Below the pieces are notes generated by a model. That model saw nothing but the letters and a program-made list of their open reading frames with translations, was not told where the DNA came from and made no database searches. Positions 15,858-25,069 of a stretch of DNA of 64,000 nucleotides are shown here, in pieces. How positions within the stretch are numbered: position 1 is the first letter of the stretch; each line of letters begins with the position of its first letter. The position numbers and the translations under genes were made by a program. Origin of the DNA: JADFXI01 sp963784135 (GTDB lineage Bacteria > Nitrospirota > Thermodesulfovibrionia > Thermodesulfovibrionales > Dissulfurispiraceae). Location: the NCBI GenBank assembly GCA_963784135.1, contig CAWAQG010000006.1, positions 1 to 64,000 of the forward strand, written 5' to 3'.

Positions 15858-17954
15858 ATGTCAAAATTGAGCGCTGGGCAAATAAGGAACGTAGCAATTA
15901 TCGCTCACAGCGGCGCCGGCAAGACCTCATTGACCGAGGCTATTCTGTTTAACGCAGGGGGCCTGGACAGGATTGGGAGCGTGGAGGCCGGAAATACCAC
16001 GACCGACTGCGAGCCTGAAGAGATTGCGAGGAAAATAAGCGTTGTATCGGCCATTGCCTATTGCGACTGGAAAAACACGCGCATCAATCTGATCGATACG
16101 CCGGGGTTTATAAACTTTATAGAAGACACGAGAGGCAGTCTCAGGATATCCGATGGGGCCGTCGTAATCGTAAGCGCAATTTCAGGAGTAAAAGCGGAAA
16201 CCGAAAAGATATGGAAGTACGCCTGCGAATTCGAGGTGCCGCGTGTGGTTTTCGTCAACAAGCTTGACAAGGAGGCGGCAAATTTCTTTATGGCGCTCGG
16301 CGAGCTTGAGAAGTCTTTTGAATCGGAGGCTGTTCCGCTTTATATCCCTATAGGTGAGGGGGAGGCATTCAGGGGAATAGTTGATCTCATAACAATGAAG
16401 GCGTATATTGCGGAAAACGGCAAAACGGCGGAAGCGGAGATACCGTCTTCCCTGCAGGGCAGCGCCGGTGAGTACAGGAAGAAGCTCGTCGAAAAGATTG
16501 CGGAATCTGACGATGCTCTCCTGGAAAGATACCTGGAAGGAACGGAGCTTACCAATGAAGAAATTATGAAAGGTGTCCGTGAGGGATCACTGACAAGAAG
16601 GTTTATACCTGTCATATGCGGCTCGGCCACTCTCAATATCGGAGCAAGCCAACTCCTCGATGCTCTGCTGCTCTGCCTGCCCTCCCCCGAGGACATGAGC
16701 AGGATTTCACCCATCAGGGGCAAAAATCCCAAAGACGGCAAAGAGGCGGAAAGAAAACCGTCCGAGACAGACCCGCTTACTGCGTATGTCTTCAAGACAG
16801 TTGCAGACCCGTATGCGGGGAAAATGTCCATATTCAGGGTTTATTCCGGCGTGCTGAGAGCTGACTCGACCGTCCTGAACTCGAAGACCGGCGCCAAGGA
16901 AAGAATAGGCCAGGTTTTTTACCTGCAGGGCAAGAAGCATATTCCGACGCAGGAGGTGGGGCCGGGGGAAATCGCTGCTGTAGTAAAATTAAAAGACACT
17001 AATGTCGGTGATACGTTATGTGAGGAACACCATCCCCTCGTGCTTGAAAAGGTCAAGTTCGCAGAGCCGCTTATTTCATATGCAATAGCACCCAAAACCA
17101 AGGGTGATGAAGAAAAGGTCAGCGTAGGCATCAACAGGCTTCTTGAAGAGGACCCGACCCTGCGTTTCAGCCGCGATGAGGAATCCAAGGAGATGATTCT
17201 GTCCGGCATGGGTCAGGTGCACCTTGAGGTTGCGCTTGATAAACTGAAGAGGAAGTTCGGCGTAGAGGTGGCAATGAAGACCCCGAAGATACCGTACAGG
17301 GAGACGATACGGGCTTTTGCCAAGGGGCAGGGCAGGTATAAAAAACAGTCCGGAGGACGAGGGCAGTACGGCGACTGCTGGATTGAACTGGAACCTCTGA
17401 CGAGGGGCGGGGGGTACGAGTTCGTTGATAGAATTGTAGGCGGTGTCATTCCCCAGCAATACAGGGGCGCAGTCGAAAAAGGGATCGTTGAGGCCATGCA
17501 TGAGGGTGTCATTGCAGGATACCCGATGGTTGACGTAAGGGCCACGCTTTATGACGGCACTTACCATTCAGTCGATTCCTCTGAAATGGCTTTCAAGATA
17601 GCAGGCTCAATGGCGTTTAAGAAAGTGGTACAGGATGCAAAGCCTGTCCTTCTTGAACCCATTATGAAGTTTGAAGTTACCGTTCCCGAAGATACTCTCG
17701 GTACGGTCATCGGAGATCTGAATACCCGGCGGGGAAAGGTCCAGGGCGTAGAGCCGCAGGCAGGCGGAAACCAGAAGATCAACGCCCTTGTGCCTATGGC
17801 GGAGATGCTGACCTATGCGAACCAGCTCCAGAGCATAACGTCCGGAAGGGGGCTCTATTCGATGGAATTCTCCCATTATGAGGAAGTGCCCTCTCACATT
17901 ACGCAAAAGATAATAGCTGAGCGCCAGAAAATCAAGGCTGAAGAGCACCAGTAG
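15858..17954 (+). CDS. fusA: Elongation factor G-like translational GTPase
   Basis: 698 residues with full EF-G architecture. The G1 motif is AHSGAGKTSLTEA rather than the AHIDAGKTT of housekeeping EF-G, G3 is DTPGF and G4 is VNKLDKE. Domain IV contains GQYGDCWIELEP and the C-terminus RGLYSMEFSHYEEVP. The altered P-loop and isolation from rpsL/rpsG/tuf point to the EF-G2-like paralog group, not the main factor. It could act in ribosome recycling or under special conditions; this cannot be decided from sequence. Confidence 0.93.
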   Translation: MSKLSAGQIRNVAIIAHSGAGKTSLTEAILFNAGGLDRIGSVEAGNTTTDCEPEEIARKISVVSAIAYCDWKNTRINLIDTPGFINFIEDTRGSLRISDGAVVIVSAISGVKAETEKIWKYACEFEVPRVVFVNKLDKEAANFFMALGELEKSFESEAVPLYIPIGEGEAFRGIVDLITMKAYIAENGKTAEAEIPSSLQGSAGEYRKKLVEKIAESDDALLERYLEGTELTNEEIMKGVREGSLTRRFIPVICGSATLNIGASQLLDALLLCLPSPEDMSRISPIRGKNPKDGKEAERKPSETDPLTAYVFKTVADPYAGKMSIFRVYSGVLRADSTVLNSKTGAKERIGQVFYLQGKKHIPTQEVGPGEIAAVVKLKDTNVGDTLCEEHHPLVLEKVKFAEPLISYAIAPKTKGDEEKVSVGINRLLEEDPTLRFSRDEESKEMILSGMGQVHLEVALDKLKRKFGVEVAMKTPKIPYRETIRAFAKGQGRYKKQSGGRGQYGDCWIELEPLTRGGGYEFVDRIVGGVIPQQYRGAVEKGIVEAMHEGVIAGYPMVDVRATLYDGTYHSVDSSEMAFKIAGSMAFKKVVQDAKPVLLEPIMKFEVTVPEDTLGTVIGDLNTRRGKVQGVEPQAGGNQKINALVPMAEMLTYANQLQSITSGRGLYSMEFSHYEEVPSHITQKIIAERQKIKAEEHQ

Positions 17955-17957
17955 ACC

Positions 17958-19331
17958 ATGAAAAAACCATGGGCGGGAAGGTTCACCGGAAAGACTTCCA
18001 AAAGCGTGGAGAACTATACAGAGTCTATATCGTTTGATAAGAGGCTCTGGAGATACGATATCGAGGGCAGTATTGCTCATGCAAAGATGCTGTCGAAACA
18101 GGGTATTATTCCGAAACGGGACGCTGCCCGTATTATCAGGGGTCTGAAGGATATATACCGGGAAATAGAAGAGGGCAGGTTCAGGTTCAATCCGGAGCTT
18201 GAAGATATTCATATGAATATCGAGGCCGCCCTCATCAAAAAGATTGGAGATGCCGGCGGTATGCTGCATACCGCCCGTTCTCGCAATGACCAGGTGGCCC
18301 TTGATCTTAGGCTCTATGTCAGGGCCTCGGTTGAGGTTATAACGGCACTGCTCAGGAATCTTGAGATTGTGCTCGCCGATATGTCTGAAAGCACGCTCGG
18401 ACTGCTCATGCCTGGCTATACACACACGCAGAGGGCACAGCCGGTGCTTCTTGCTCATCACCTTATGGCTTATGCCCAGATGTTTGAGCGCGACCGGATG
18501 CGCTTTAACGATTCGCTCAAGCGGACCAATGTTCTGCCGCTCGGTTCATGCGCCCTCGCCGGCACCTCGCTGCCGGTGGACAGGCAGTACATAGCTTCAC
18601 TGCTGAAGTTCGATGCCGTTTCGGACAACAGCATGGACTCTGTTTCGGACAGGGACTTTGTGCTTGAGTTCCTTTCCTGCGCGGCGCTGCTTATGATGCA
18701 TGTCTCCAGGATGGCCGAGGAGATTATCCTCTGGGCGTCTGAAGAGTTCGGCTTTATAGAGCTGTCCGACGCTTTTGCCACAGGGTCCAGCATCATGCCC
18801 CAGAAAAAAAATCCCGATGTTGCTGAACTTATGCGCGGCAAGACCGGCAGGGTCTACGGCAATCTCATGAACCTTCTTACCACTATGAAAGGCCTTCCCC
18901 TCACATACAACAGGGACATGCAGGAAGATAAGGGGCCTCTTTTCGATACTGCTGATACGGCCATAGCTACACTCGCTGTCCTTCCGGAAATGTTGAGAAA
19001 TATAACTTTCCACAGGGAGAGACTCGAAAACAGCAGTGACGCTGCATTTTCCACTGCTACCGACATTGCCGAATATCTCGTGAGAAAGGGACTGCCTTTC
19101 AGGACTGCGCACGAAATCACCGGCAGGATCGTCCGTTTCTGCATAGACAACGGGAGGACGCTGCAAAATCTTGATATAGATGTGTACCGTTCTTTTTCCC
19201 GGCATATAGAAGAAGACGTCTTCGAGGTCATCAGCGCAGCTGCATCGGTCAATGCCAAGAAATCATATGGAGGCACATCACCCGCTGCAGTCAGGGCACA
19301 GATCAAGAGATTCAGGAAACAGCTTAAATGA
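17958..19331 (+). CDS. argH: Argininosuccinate lyase
   Basis: 457 residues, the family's usual length. It starts KPWAGRFTGKTSKSVE, carries HTARSRNDQVALDLRLY and TRAQPVLLAHH-type motifs (YTHTQRAQPVLLAHH) and the fumarase/aspartase signature GSSIMPQKKNPD. It splits argininosuccinate to arginine and fumarate. No other arg genes are adjacent; it lies three bases after the EF-G-like gene and overlaps the lipoprotein gene by four bases (ATGA). Confidence 0.97.
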   Translation: MKKPWAGRFTGKTSKSVENYTESISFDKRLWRYDIEGSIAHAKMLSKQGIIPKRDAARIIRGLKDIYREIEEGRFRFNPELEDIHMNIEAALIKKIGDAGGMLHTARSRNDQVALDLRLYVRASVEVITALLRNLEIVLADMSESTLGLLMPGYTHTQRAQPVLLAHHLMAYAQMFERDRMRFNDSLKRTNVLPLGSCALAGTSLPVDRQYIASLLKFDAVSDNSMDSVSDRDFVLEFLSCAALLMMHVSRMAEEIILWASEEFGFIELSDAFATGSSIMPQKKNPDVAELMRGKTGRVYGNLMNLLTTMKGLPLTYNRDMQEDKGPLFDTADTAIATLAVLPEMLRNITFHRERLENSSDAAFSTATDIAEYLVRKGLPFRTAHEITGRIVRFCIDNGRTLQNLDIDVYRSFSRHIEEDVFEVISAAASVNAKKSYGGTSPAAVRAQIKRFRKQLK

Positions 19332-20308
19332 AACCAGGCGGTTTCGTAAAAAGTCCATATGTTGCTTTATTCCTGCTGGCGCTGCTGATGCTTGCAGCAT
19401 GTGGAAGAAAGGGAGAGCCGACGCTTACTACGTTTGTTAAGCCTGCTCCTGTCAAAAATATTAGCGTGGTACACCGTGAGAATTCGATACTGCTTTCGTG
19501 GTCTTATTCGACATCCCCTGATATGCAGGAACTTGTCAAAGGTTTTTATATTGAGAAGGCCGTGGGTGCAGGGGACAACAGTCCTGAGGAGTTCAGTAAG
19601 GCAGCTTTTCTTCCAGGGAATGTGAATCATTATACAGACACTGATTTTACGGCCGGCAGGCCGTATTTCTATAAGATACGGGTGTACAGTGTCAGAAATG
19701 TCATAAGCGGTCCGTCCCCGGTCGTAAAGGTCATTCCTGCGGCACTCCCGCCGCCGCCTCAGGGGTTATCCTTTGAGGTAGAAAACGATGCGGTGGAGAT
19801 CAGATGGAACAAATTGCCGGGAAGAGTTAAATATAATATATACAGGAGCAACAAGCAAAATATGTCCCCGAAGTCGCCCCTGAACAAGGCTGCGCTCAGC
19901 GGACCCTTATTTATGGACAAAATAGAAACCGGATCGCCGTTATACTATGTGGTGGTATCACTGCTCGATACTGATATTAAAGATGAAGGATTTCCCTCCG
20001 AAGTGCTCAAGGTTGACCCTGAGACCTTTGTGCCGTCGAAGCCCTCCGGCTTGAAATATGTGTTTGCTCCGAAGGGAGTTGTGCTTATGTGGAAGGAGAA
20101 TCCCGAGTTATGGGTGAAACAGTATCGTGTTTACCGAAAGCGTGCCGGGGAAAGCATCTACAGCATTATCGGAGAGGCCGTCACGCCCACGTTCAAAGAC
20201 AACGAGTCTGTGACGTCTAAAACGCTGTATTACATCACCGCGCTTGGGCCTTCCAGGGAAAGTGCGGCGCTGGAGCCGATAGAAGTCAGTCCTTTGGTAG
20301 AGCGATAA
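19328..20308 (+). CDS. Fibronectin type III lipoprotein
   Basis: 326 residues. A signal peptide ends in a lipobox (LMLAACGRKGEP) with the lipidated cysteine near residue 25. The mature part has Ser/Thr-rich beta segments with FN3-like features in about three repeats (VKNISVVHRENSILLSWSY, GLSFEVENDAVEIRW, GLKYVFAPKGVVLMW). It is probably an envelope lipoprotein. The N-terminal residues GFVKSP are encoded by a 23-base sequence also found before the JAMM gene at 6078, so the start region appears to have been invaded by a repeat. Confidence 0.85.
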   Translation: MKPGGFVKSPYVALFLLALLMLAACGRKGEPTLTTFVKPAPVKNISVVHRENSILLSWSYSTSPDMQELVKGFYIEKAVGAGDNSPEEFSKAAFLPGNVNHYTDTDFTAGRPYFYKIRVYSVRNVISGPSPVVKVIPAALPPPPQGLSFEVENDAVEIRWNKLPGRVKYNIYRSNKQNMSPKSPLNKAALSGPLFMDKIETGSPLYYVVVSLLDTDIKDEGFPSEVLKVDPETFVPSKPSGLKYVFAPKGVVLMWKENPELWVKQYRVYRKRAGESIYSIIGEAVTPTFKDNESVTSKTLYYITALGPSRESAALEPIEVSPLVER

Positions 20309-20309
20309 G

Positions 20310-21320
20310 ATGGAACGTATTCTCCTCGGACACGGAAGCGGCGGGAAACTCATGCATCAGTTGATCAGGGATTTTTTTGCGCCTGAATTTCACCTTGGCG
20401 CTCCGGCTGACGCAGCGGTTGTTGAATATGGCGATAGTGGACAGAGGCTTGCTTTTACGACAGATTCCTATGTTGTGTCCCCGCTGTTTTTCCCCGGCGG
20501 TAATATCGGCGAACTCGCAATCAACGGGACGGTCAATGATCTCTCTATGGCAGGATCAAAACCCCTCTATATCGCCACAGGTTTTATTATCGAAGAGGGG
20601 TTTGCCGTCAATGATTTGAGGCGTGTTATCGGATCAATGGCAAAGGCTGCTGAAAAGGCCGGTGTCCGCATTGTTGCCGGCGATACCAAGGTTGTAGATA
20701 AAGGCAAGGGGGATGGGCTCTTTATTAATACCTCCGGGATCGGTATTGTCCCTCAAGGCAGGGAGCTTGGCCCGCACAGGATCATGGAGGGAGATAAGGT
20801 GATTATCAGCGGCCCCATAGGAAACCACGGCATTGCGGTCATGGCTGAGCGGAACGGGCTTGCATTTGATCCGCCGGTGATAAGCGATACCGCAGCCTTG
20901 AACGGTCTTGTTGAGGAGATGTTCGGCGCAGCGCCTTCCATACGCATGATGAGAGATCCGACAAGGGGCGGAGTTGCAACAACCCTGAAGGAAATTGCGC
21001 TGGAATCGCCATACTGCATATCTATAAACGAGCAATTACTGCCTGTGCCGGAAGGAGTAAGAGGCGCCTGTGAACTGCTGGGGCTTGATCCTCTTTATGT
21101 CGCAAACGAAGGGATACTTATTGTCATAGCTCCGCCCGAAGATACCGGGCGGCTTATTGGAAAAATGAAAGAACACCCGCTCGGCTCCGGAGCCGCGGTC
21201 ATAGGGGAAATCTCCTGCACTGAAAGCCGCGATCGCGGAAGGGTGCTCCTCAGGACAACCATCGGTGGAACGCGTATTATAGATATGCTTGCCGGGGAGC
21301 AGTTGCCGAGAATATGCTAA
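20310..21320 (+). CDS. hypE: Hydrogenase maturation protein HypE
   Basis: 336 residues, full length. HypE makes the cyano ligands of [NiFe]-hydrogenase by dehydrating a thiocarbamate on its C-terminal cysteine; the protein ends PRIC as required. Other motifs are GHGSGGKLMHQLI, TTDSYVVSPLFFPGG and DPTRGGVATTLKEIA (AIRS-like ATP fold). The gene follows the lipoprotein by one base. hypA and hypB are at 59917-60908; hypC, hypD and hypF are not in the window. Confidence 0.96.
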   Translation: MERILLGHGSGGKLMHQLIRDFFAPEFHLGAPADAAVVEYGDSGQRLAFTTDSYVVSPLFFPGGNIGELAINGTVNDLSMAGSKPLYIATGFIIEEGFAVNDLRRVIGSMAKAAEKAGVRIVAGDTKVVDKGKGDGLFINTSGIGIVPQGRELGPHRIMEGDKVIISGPIGNHGIAVMAERNGLAFDPPVISDTAALNGLVEEMFGAAPSIRMMRDPTRGGVATTLKEIALESPYCISINEQLLPVPEGVRGACELLGLDPLYVANEGILIVIAPPEDTGRLIGKMKEHPLGSGAAVIGEISCTESRDRGRVLLRTTIGGTRIIDMLAGEQLPRIC

Positions 21321-21402
21321 AATACCCAGGTAAAGGTCCTTCCCTCTATCGCTGCCTTTACCTATTTATCCTGTCTTTCGGGGCGGGAATGGAGGCGTGG
21401 CA

Positions 21403-22350
21403 ATGTTAAAAAAAGGTTTAGTGACGGCATGTATCATTATCGCGGGTTTTGCATCCTCTGCGCAAAGCTCAATATTGCTCGACAGGGTGATGGCTATTGT
21501 AAACAAAGAGGTCATAACCTGGAGCGATTTGTACCGTGAGATGGAGTTTGACGCCAGTGATCAGGTAAAGGCCATGAAGGACGCGGACAGACGGAGTTTT
21601 TTCAAGGAGAATGAAATGTCTTTCCTGGACAACCTGATCGATTTGAAACTGCAATTGCAGGAAGCGGCAAAGGTGGGGATAACCACCACTGATGCTGATG
21701 TTGCGGCAGCTGTCAAAAATATAAAAAGCAAATACTCCATGACAGATGAGATATTTAACGAAACAATCCGGAAAGACGGTTTTACTCTTGAAACTTACCA
21801 GAAGAAGCTCTGGGAGCAAATAACCGTGAGCCGGGTGGTTGATCAGGAGGTCAGGAGCAAAATTCTTGTTACTGAAAGCGATATCGACGCCTACCTTGCC
21901 GGGAATAAAGATGCCGCAAAAAATCTGGAGGGTTTTGATATAAGCCACATTCTGCTCAAGAGGACCGGCGATGACAAACAGCTGGAAAAGAGGGCGTGGG
22001 ATATCTATAAAAAACTGCGGGCCGGCGAGGGCTTTGCAGAACTTGCGAGGCGCTATTCTGATGACCCGGGTGCGCAGGGCGGCGGAGACCTCGGTTTTAT
22101 ACGGCGCTGTGATATGTCAACAGAATTTTTGAATGTATGTTTAAGCATTAAGCCCGGCGATATAAGCGAGCCGTTATGGAGAGGCGACGGGATATATATT
22201 ATCAGGGTAAACGAAGCAAGGATATTCAAGTCCGAGAAGGAAATGCGCGAGGCGGTACGCCAGAAACTGCTCAATGAAAAATTCAGTGCCGCACTTAAAA
22301 ATTGGGCCAGGGGATTGCGCGATAAGGCTTACGTCGAAATTAAGACATAA
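21403..22350 (+). CDS. surA: SurA-like peptidyl-prolyl isomerase
   Basis: 315 residues. A signal peptide (LVTACIIIAGFASSAQS) precedes a SurA N-terminal chaperone region (ILLDRVMAIVNKEVITWSDL) and one parvulin domain (ISHILLKRTGD ... YSDDPGAQGGGDLGFIRR). It acts in the periplasm on outer membrane protein folding. The ATG at 21403 is chosen because GGAGG is seven bases upstream; the GTG at 21397 is too close. A 9-bp hairpin (AGGTAAAGG/CCTTTACCT, 21328-21363) lies in the gap after hypE. Confidence 0.88.
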   Translation: MLKKGLVTACIIIAGFASSAQSSILLDRVMAIVNKEVITWSDLYREMEFDASDQVKAMKDADRRSFFKENEMSFLDNLIDLKLQLQEAAKVGITTTDADVAAAVKNIKSKYSMTDEIFNETIRKDGFTLETYQKKLWEQITVSRVVDQEVRSKILVTESDIDAYLAGNKDAAKNLEGFDISHILLKRTGDDKQLEKRAWDIYKKLRAGEGFAELARRYSDDPGAQGGGDLGFIRRCDMSTEFLNVCLSIKPGDISEPLWRGDGIYIIRVNEARIFKSEKEMREAVRQKLLNEKFSAALKNWARGLRDKAYVEIKT

Positions 22351-22353
22351 TAT

Positions 22354-22434
22354 CAGGTTAAGGCTGAGGTTAAGGTTAAGACAGGTATACTGTTTGTTTT
22401 TCTCAACCTTAACCTTGACCTAACCCTTTCTTTA
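22354..22434. repeat. Heptamer-repeat hairpin element C
   Basis: The left arm AGGTTAAGGCTGAGGTTAAG (about 22357-22380) and the right arm with CTCAACCTTAACCTTGACCT (about 22402-22426) are near reverse complements built of AGGTTAA-type heptamers, around a T-rich loop. It fills the surA-rluB gap. The unit sequence differs from elements A, D and E, so the architecture is conserved rather than the primary sequence. Confidence 0.7.
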
Positions 22435-22438
22435 TCTT

Positions 22439-23167
22439 ATGGAACAGAGAATACAGAAGATACTGGCCCAAATGGGTGTCGCTTCACGGCGAAAGGCCGA
22501 AGAGCTTATTGCTGAAGGCAGAGTGACTGTCAACGGCAGGACGGCGGAAATCGGTATGAAGGCTGATTCCGCCAGGGACCACATAAAAGTTGACGGCAAA
22601 CTTCTGTTGAGGCCTGAGCCGAAAGTTTATCTGGTCTTTAACAAACCCAAAGGTGTGGTGACCTCTCTTTCCGACCCTGAAGGCAGGCCTACGGTAAAGG
22701 ATTTTTTGCAGCGGGTAAAATACCGCGTGTTCCCTGTCGGGAGGCTGGATTATGATTCTGAAGGGCTGCTGTTTATAACGAATGATGGTGATTTCGCTCA
22801 AGCTGTTCTGCATCCGTCCCAAAAGATATATAAGACATATCTGGCGAAAGTAAAAGGAATTATTGATGACGCTGCCCTCGAAAAACTGCGGACAGGCGTG
22901 AAGCTGCAGGACGGCAAAACGGCCCCCTCGAAAGTGAGGAGAATAAGCCACCGGTCCGAGAACAACTCATGGATTGAAATATCGCTGCATGAGGGGAGAA
23001 ACAGGCAGGTGCGAAGGATGCTTGAGAAAGTCGGGTATCCTGTTGTCAAGCTTAAGAGAACGAGCATCAACGGCGTGAAACTCAGAAATCTGAAGCCGGG
23101 AGAATTCAGGCCGCTTGAATCCGACGAAATTGAAAGTTTAATGCAAGAAGCTGCGTTTAATAAATAG
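22439..23167 (+). CDS. rluB: Pseudouridine synthase, RluB/RsuA family
   Basis: 242 residues. An N-terminal S4 domain (RIQKILAQMGVASRRKAEELI) is followed by the catalytic domain with VFNKPKGVVTS, the catalytic aspartate motif GRLDYDSEGLLF and EGRNRQVRRMLEKVG. The family modifies 23S or 16S rRNA; the S4 and length favour RluB. The ATG directly follows the heptamer element, with CTTTATCTT rather than a clear ribosome binding site upstream. Confidence 0.92.
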   Translation: MEQRIQKILAQMGVASRRKAEELIAEGRVTVNGRTAEIGMKADSARDHIKVDGKLLLRPEPKVYLVFNKPKGVVTSLSDPEGRPTVKDFLQRVKYRVFPVGRLDYDSEGLLFITNDGDFAQAVLHPSQKIYKTYLAKVKGIIDDAALEKLRTGVKLQDGKTAPSKVRRISHRSENNSWIEISLHEGRNRQVRRMLEKVGYPVVKLKRTSINGVKLRNLKPGEFRPLESDEIESLMQEAAFNK

Positions 23168-23281
23168 AAACAACGTCCCCGGCTTTCTCATTTCCAAATG
23201 AAACAACTATTGTGTTAGGTATAACCATATGCTATTTCGGTTGCATAGGGTGTGCTCATCTTATTATCCCTCGCAGCTCTG

Positions 23282-23584
23282 TCAAACCGGCCTCTTCCTC
23301 TTAAATCTCTTTAAATCATCCGCATTAAATACTATATTCCTCCCCAGGCGTTCAGATTTGAGAGTGCCTTCTTTAGCCCATCTCCTGACGGTTATCTCAG
23401 CGACTTCAAGGTATTCAGCAGCTTCCTTAATAGTGAATGGGGACTGCCGTAGGTCTCCGAAGACCTCTTCATGCGTATAGAGGTTTTTCTCAAAACCCTG
23501 CCGTGCGATAACGGCAAACAGCTTCTCCCTTTCGTCCACAGGCATGCTTACTATCTCTTTATATACCTTCTCCGCGGTTATCAT
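23282..23584 (-). CDS. Antitoxin with MerR/excisionase-type helix-turn-helix
   Basis: 100 residues. The C-terminal half is an excisionase-type winged helix (FTIKEAAEYLEVAEITVRRWAKEGTLKSERLGRNIVF), with a conserved short N-terminal helix region. It lies two bases downstream of a RelE-fold toxin on the same strand. The toxin-first order is that of HigBA-like modules. It likely neutralises the toxin and represses the pair through the palindrome at 23877. Confidence 0.82.
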   Translation of the reverse strand: MITAEKVYKEIVSMPVDEREKLFAVIARQGFEKNLYTHEEVFGDLRQSPFTIKEAAEYLEVAEITVRRWAKEGTLKSERLGRNIVFNADDLKRFKRKRPV

Positions 23585-23586
23585 GG

Positions 23587-23871
23587 TTATTCCACCTCCC
23601 TGACATATCGTTTAAGGTTTTTATAGAAATTCTCGTGGGTGTCTATCATATACGCGGTAATGGAACCGCCCTGTTCCCTGTATGCAATTAAATATTCCTG
23701 TCTCCTGAAAGTGAATTTATGTACTCTGAACCCTGCCAGGTCACCACTCTTTTCCTCACCTATCGTGGGATTCTTATAAACTTTTTCGATCTCATCCTCA
23801 ATAACCAGCTGAAACGGCCTTGGCAGCTTTTTCACATACTTCCTGAACGCTGATTTATAGAATAGTTGCAT
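23587..23871 (-). CDS. RelE/ParE-superfamily toxin
   Basis: 94 residues of the RelE/ParE fold: QLFYKSAFRKYVKKLPRPFQ, then DLAGFRVHKFTFRRQEYLIAY with basic residues in the usual catalytic strand. Such toxins cleave ribosome-bound mRNA or act on gyrase; which one applies cannot be told. It heads a two-gene operon with the antitoxin gene. Confidence 0.82.
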   Translation of the reverse strand: MQLFYKSAFRKYVKKLPRPFQLVIEDEIEKVYKNPTIGEEKSGDLAGFRVHKFTFRRQEYLIAYREQGGSITAYMIDTHENFYKNLKRYVREVE

Positions 23872-23876
23872 GATTA

Positions 23877-23906
23877 ATTAAATGATAAGTTATATTATCA
23901 TTTAAT
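23877..23906. promoter_or_regulatory. Palindromic operator of the toxin-antitoxin operon
   Basis: ATTAAATGATAA - GTTATA - TTATCATTTAAT is a perfect 12-bp inverted repeat, six bases before the toxin start codon on the minus strand. Its position fits an autoregulatory operator overlapping the promoter; the AT-rich centre could also serve as a -10 element. Confidence 0.7.
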
Positions 23907-24207
23907 GTCAAGGCACCAAATGGAAAAAGTGAATCTCACCGTATCAGTTCCCACAATGGCAAGAATAGTCCAGGATGCACTAATTTTGTTTGCAACCTTC
24001 ATAGTAGCAATGTTCGCGACGAGTGTTTGTTCCTGTGAGCAGGAAGCACATCGCATGTCGTGTTTCTCAGAGGATGACTGAAATAATTTTAGGGATGCTT
24101 AAACCTCTTTTGTTTTTTATGATATGCTATATTTTACCCGTGTCCGCATGAATAACAAAAAATGTCAATAATCTCTTTATTGGGCACGTAATTAAAAGGA
24201 GTCACTG
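23907..24207. other. Intergenic region, no confident gene
   Basis: A 53-codon ORF (23920-24081, plus strand) encodes a peptide with one hydrophobic stretch (DALILFATFIVAMFATSVCS) but has no ribosome binding site and no recognisable family. Otherwise only AT-rich DNA is seen; AAAAGGAG upstream of 24208 is the binding site for the next gene. Confidence 0.35.
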
Positions 24208-24672
24208 ATGATTGTTACCGACCTTAATCATTTTGATCAGCAGGTTTTAATGACACCGGGCCTAAAAAAGGCTTTTGATTTCCTGCGACGGCCAGACGTT
24301 CAGGGGTTTACAGACGGTAAAGTGGAAATAGATGGTGAAAATGTGTTCGCCTTAGTTCAAAGTTATGAAACAGTCAGGGCTGACATTGTAAAGTTTGAAC
24401 ACCATAAGAAGTATATTGATATCCAGCATGTTCTTGCCGGAGAAGAAATCATCGGGTGGGTTCCTGCGGAACAAATAACCATTACGGAAAATTATGACAC
24501 AGTAAGGGATGTATGCTTTGGCACAGTTGAAAGGGAACGAATGACACCAGTATATCTGAAGGCGGGTCAACTTGCAGTGTTTTTTCCGGATGACGCTCAT
24601 GCCCCAAGACTATCGGCCCATACACCATCCAGTGTCCTTAAAATTGTAATCAAAGTTTCCGTTGGCAAGTGA
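24208..24672 (+). CDS. YhcH/YjgK/YiaL family protein
   Basis: 154 residues of the YhcH/YjgK/YiaL (DUF386) beta-barrel family: RADIVKFEHHKKYIDIQHVLAG contains the conserved metal-ligand region (E-x-H...H), and FFPDDAHAPRL the later His motif. Members are linked to sugar acid or sialic acid metabolism and biofilm formation, but no such genes are near. AAAAGGAG precedes the ATG. It stands alone between two toxin-antitoxin loci. Confidence 0.88.
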   Translation: MIVTDLNHFDQQVLMTPGLKKAFDFLRRPDVQGFTDGKVEIDGENVFALVQSYETVRADIVKFEHHKKYIDIQHVLAGEEIIGWVPAEQITITENYDTVRDVCFGTVERERMTPVYLKAGQLAVFFPDDAHAPRLSAHTPSSVLKIVIKVSVGK

Positions 24673-24847
24673 GTACTGCTCGAAGCCAAGATAACGTCTG
24701 CAAAGATTATCGCGTATACTCTGCACATAGTTGCGGCAAGATGAAACTGCGCCTTACTGTGAGTTATAAGGAAGAAAAAAGATCCATAAGAAAAAAACAC
24801 GTCGAATTCCAAGACTTAAGGGTATAATAGAGGTAAAAGGAGGAGAC

Positions 24848-25069
24848 ATGACACAAAAACTGACGGCAATCATAGAAAAAGAAGATGACGGATACGTTTC
24901 TCTATGTCCGGAGCTTGATATAGCAAGCCAAGGAGATACTATCGAGCAGGCACGTGATAACCTTAAAGAGGCTTTAGAATTATTTTTTGAAACCGCATCA
25001 CCCGAAGAGATCAAACATCGGCTTCATAGCGATGTATTTGTGACGCAGGTTGAGGTTGCTGTTGGGTAA
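24848..25069 (+). CDS. hicB: HicB-family antitoxin
   Basis: 73 residues with the partial RNase H fold of HicB: KLTAIIEKEDDGYVSLCPELDIASQGDTIEQARDNLKEALELFFE. The short form lacks an added DNA-binding domain. AAAAGGAGG precedes the ATG and a TATAAT box lies at 24823-24828. The partner toxin gene overlaps its 3' end and is frameshifted, so this antitoxin may now have no active partner. Confidence 0.88.
   Translation: MTQKLTAIIEKEDDGYVSLCPELDIASQGDTIEQARDNLKEALELFFETASPEEIKHRLHSDVFVTQVEVAVG

Noticed and set aside
23920..24081. 53-codon ORF with a hydrophobic stretch
   Set aside because: No ribosome binding site and no recognisable family; left as an open possibility only.
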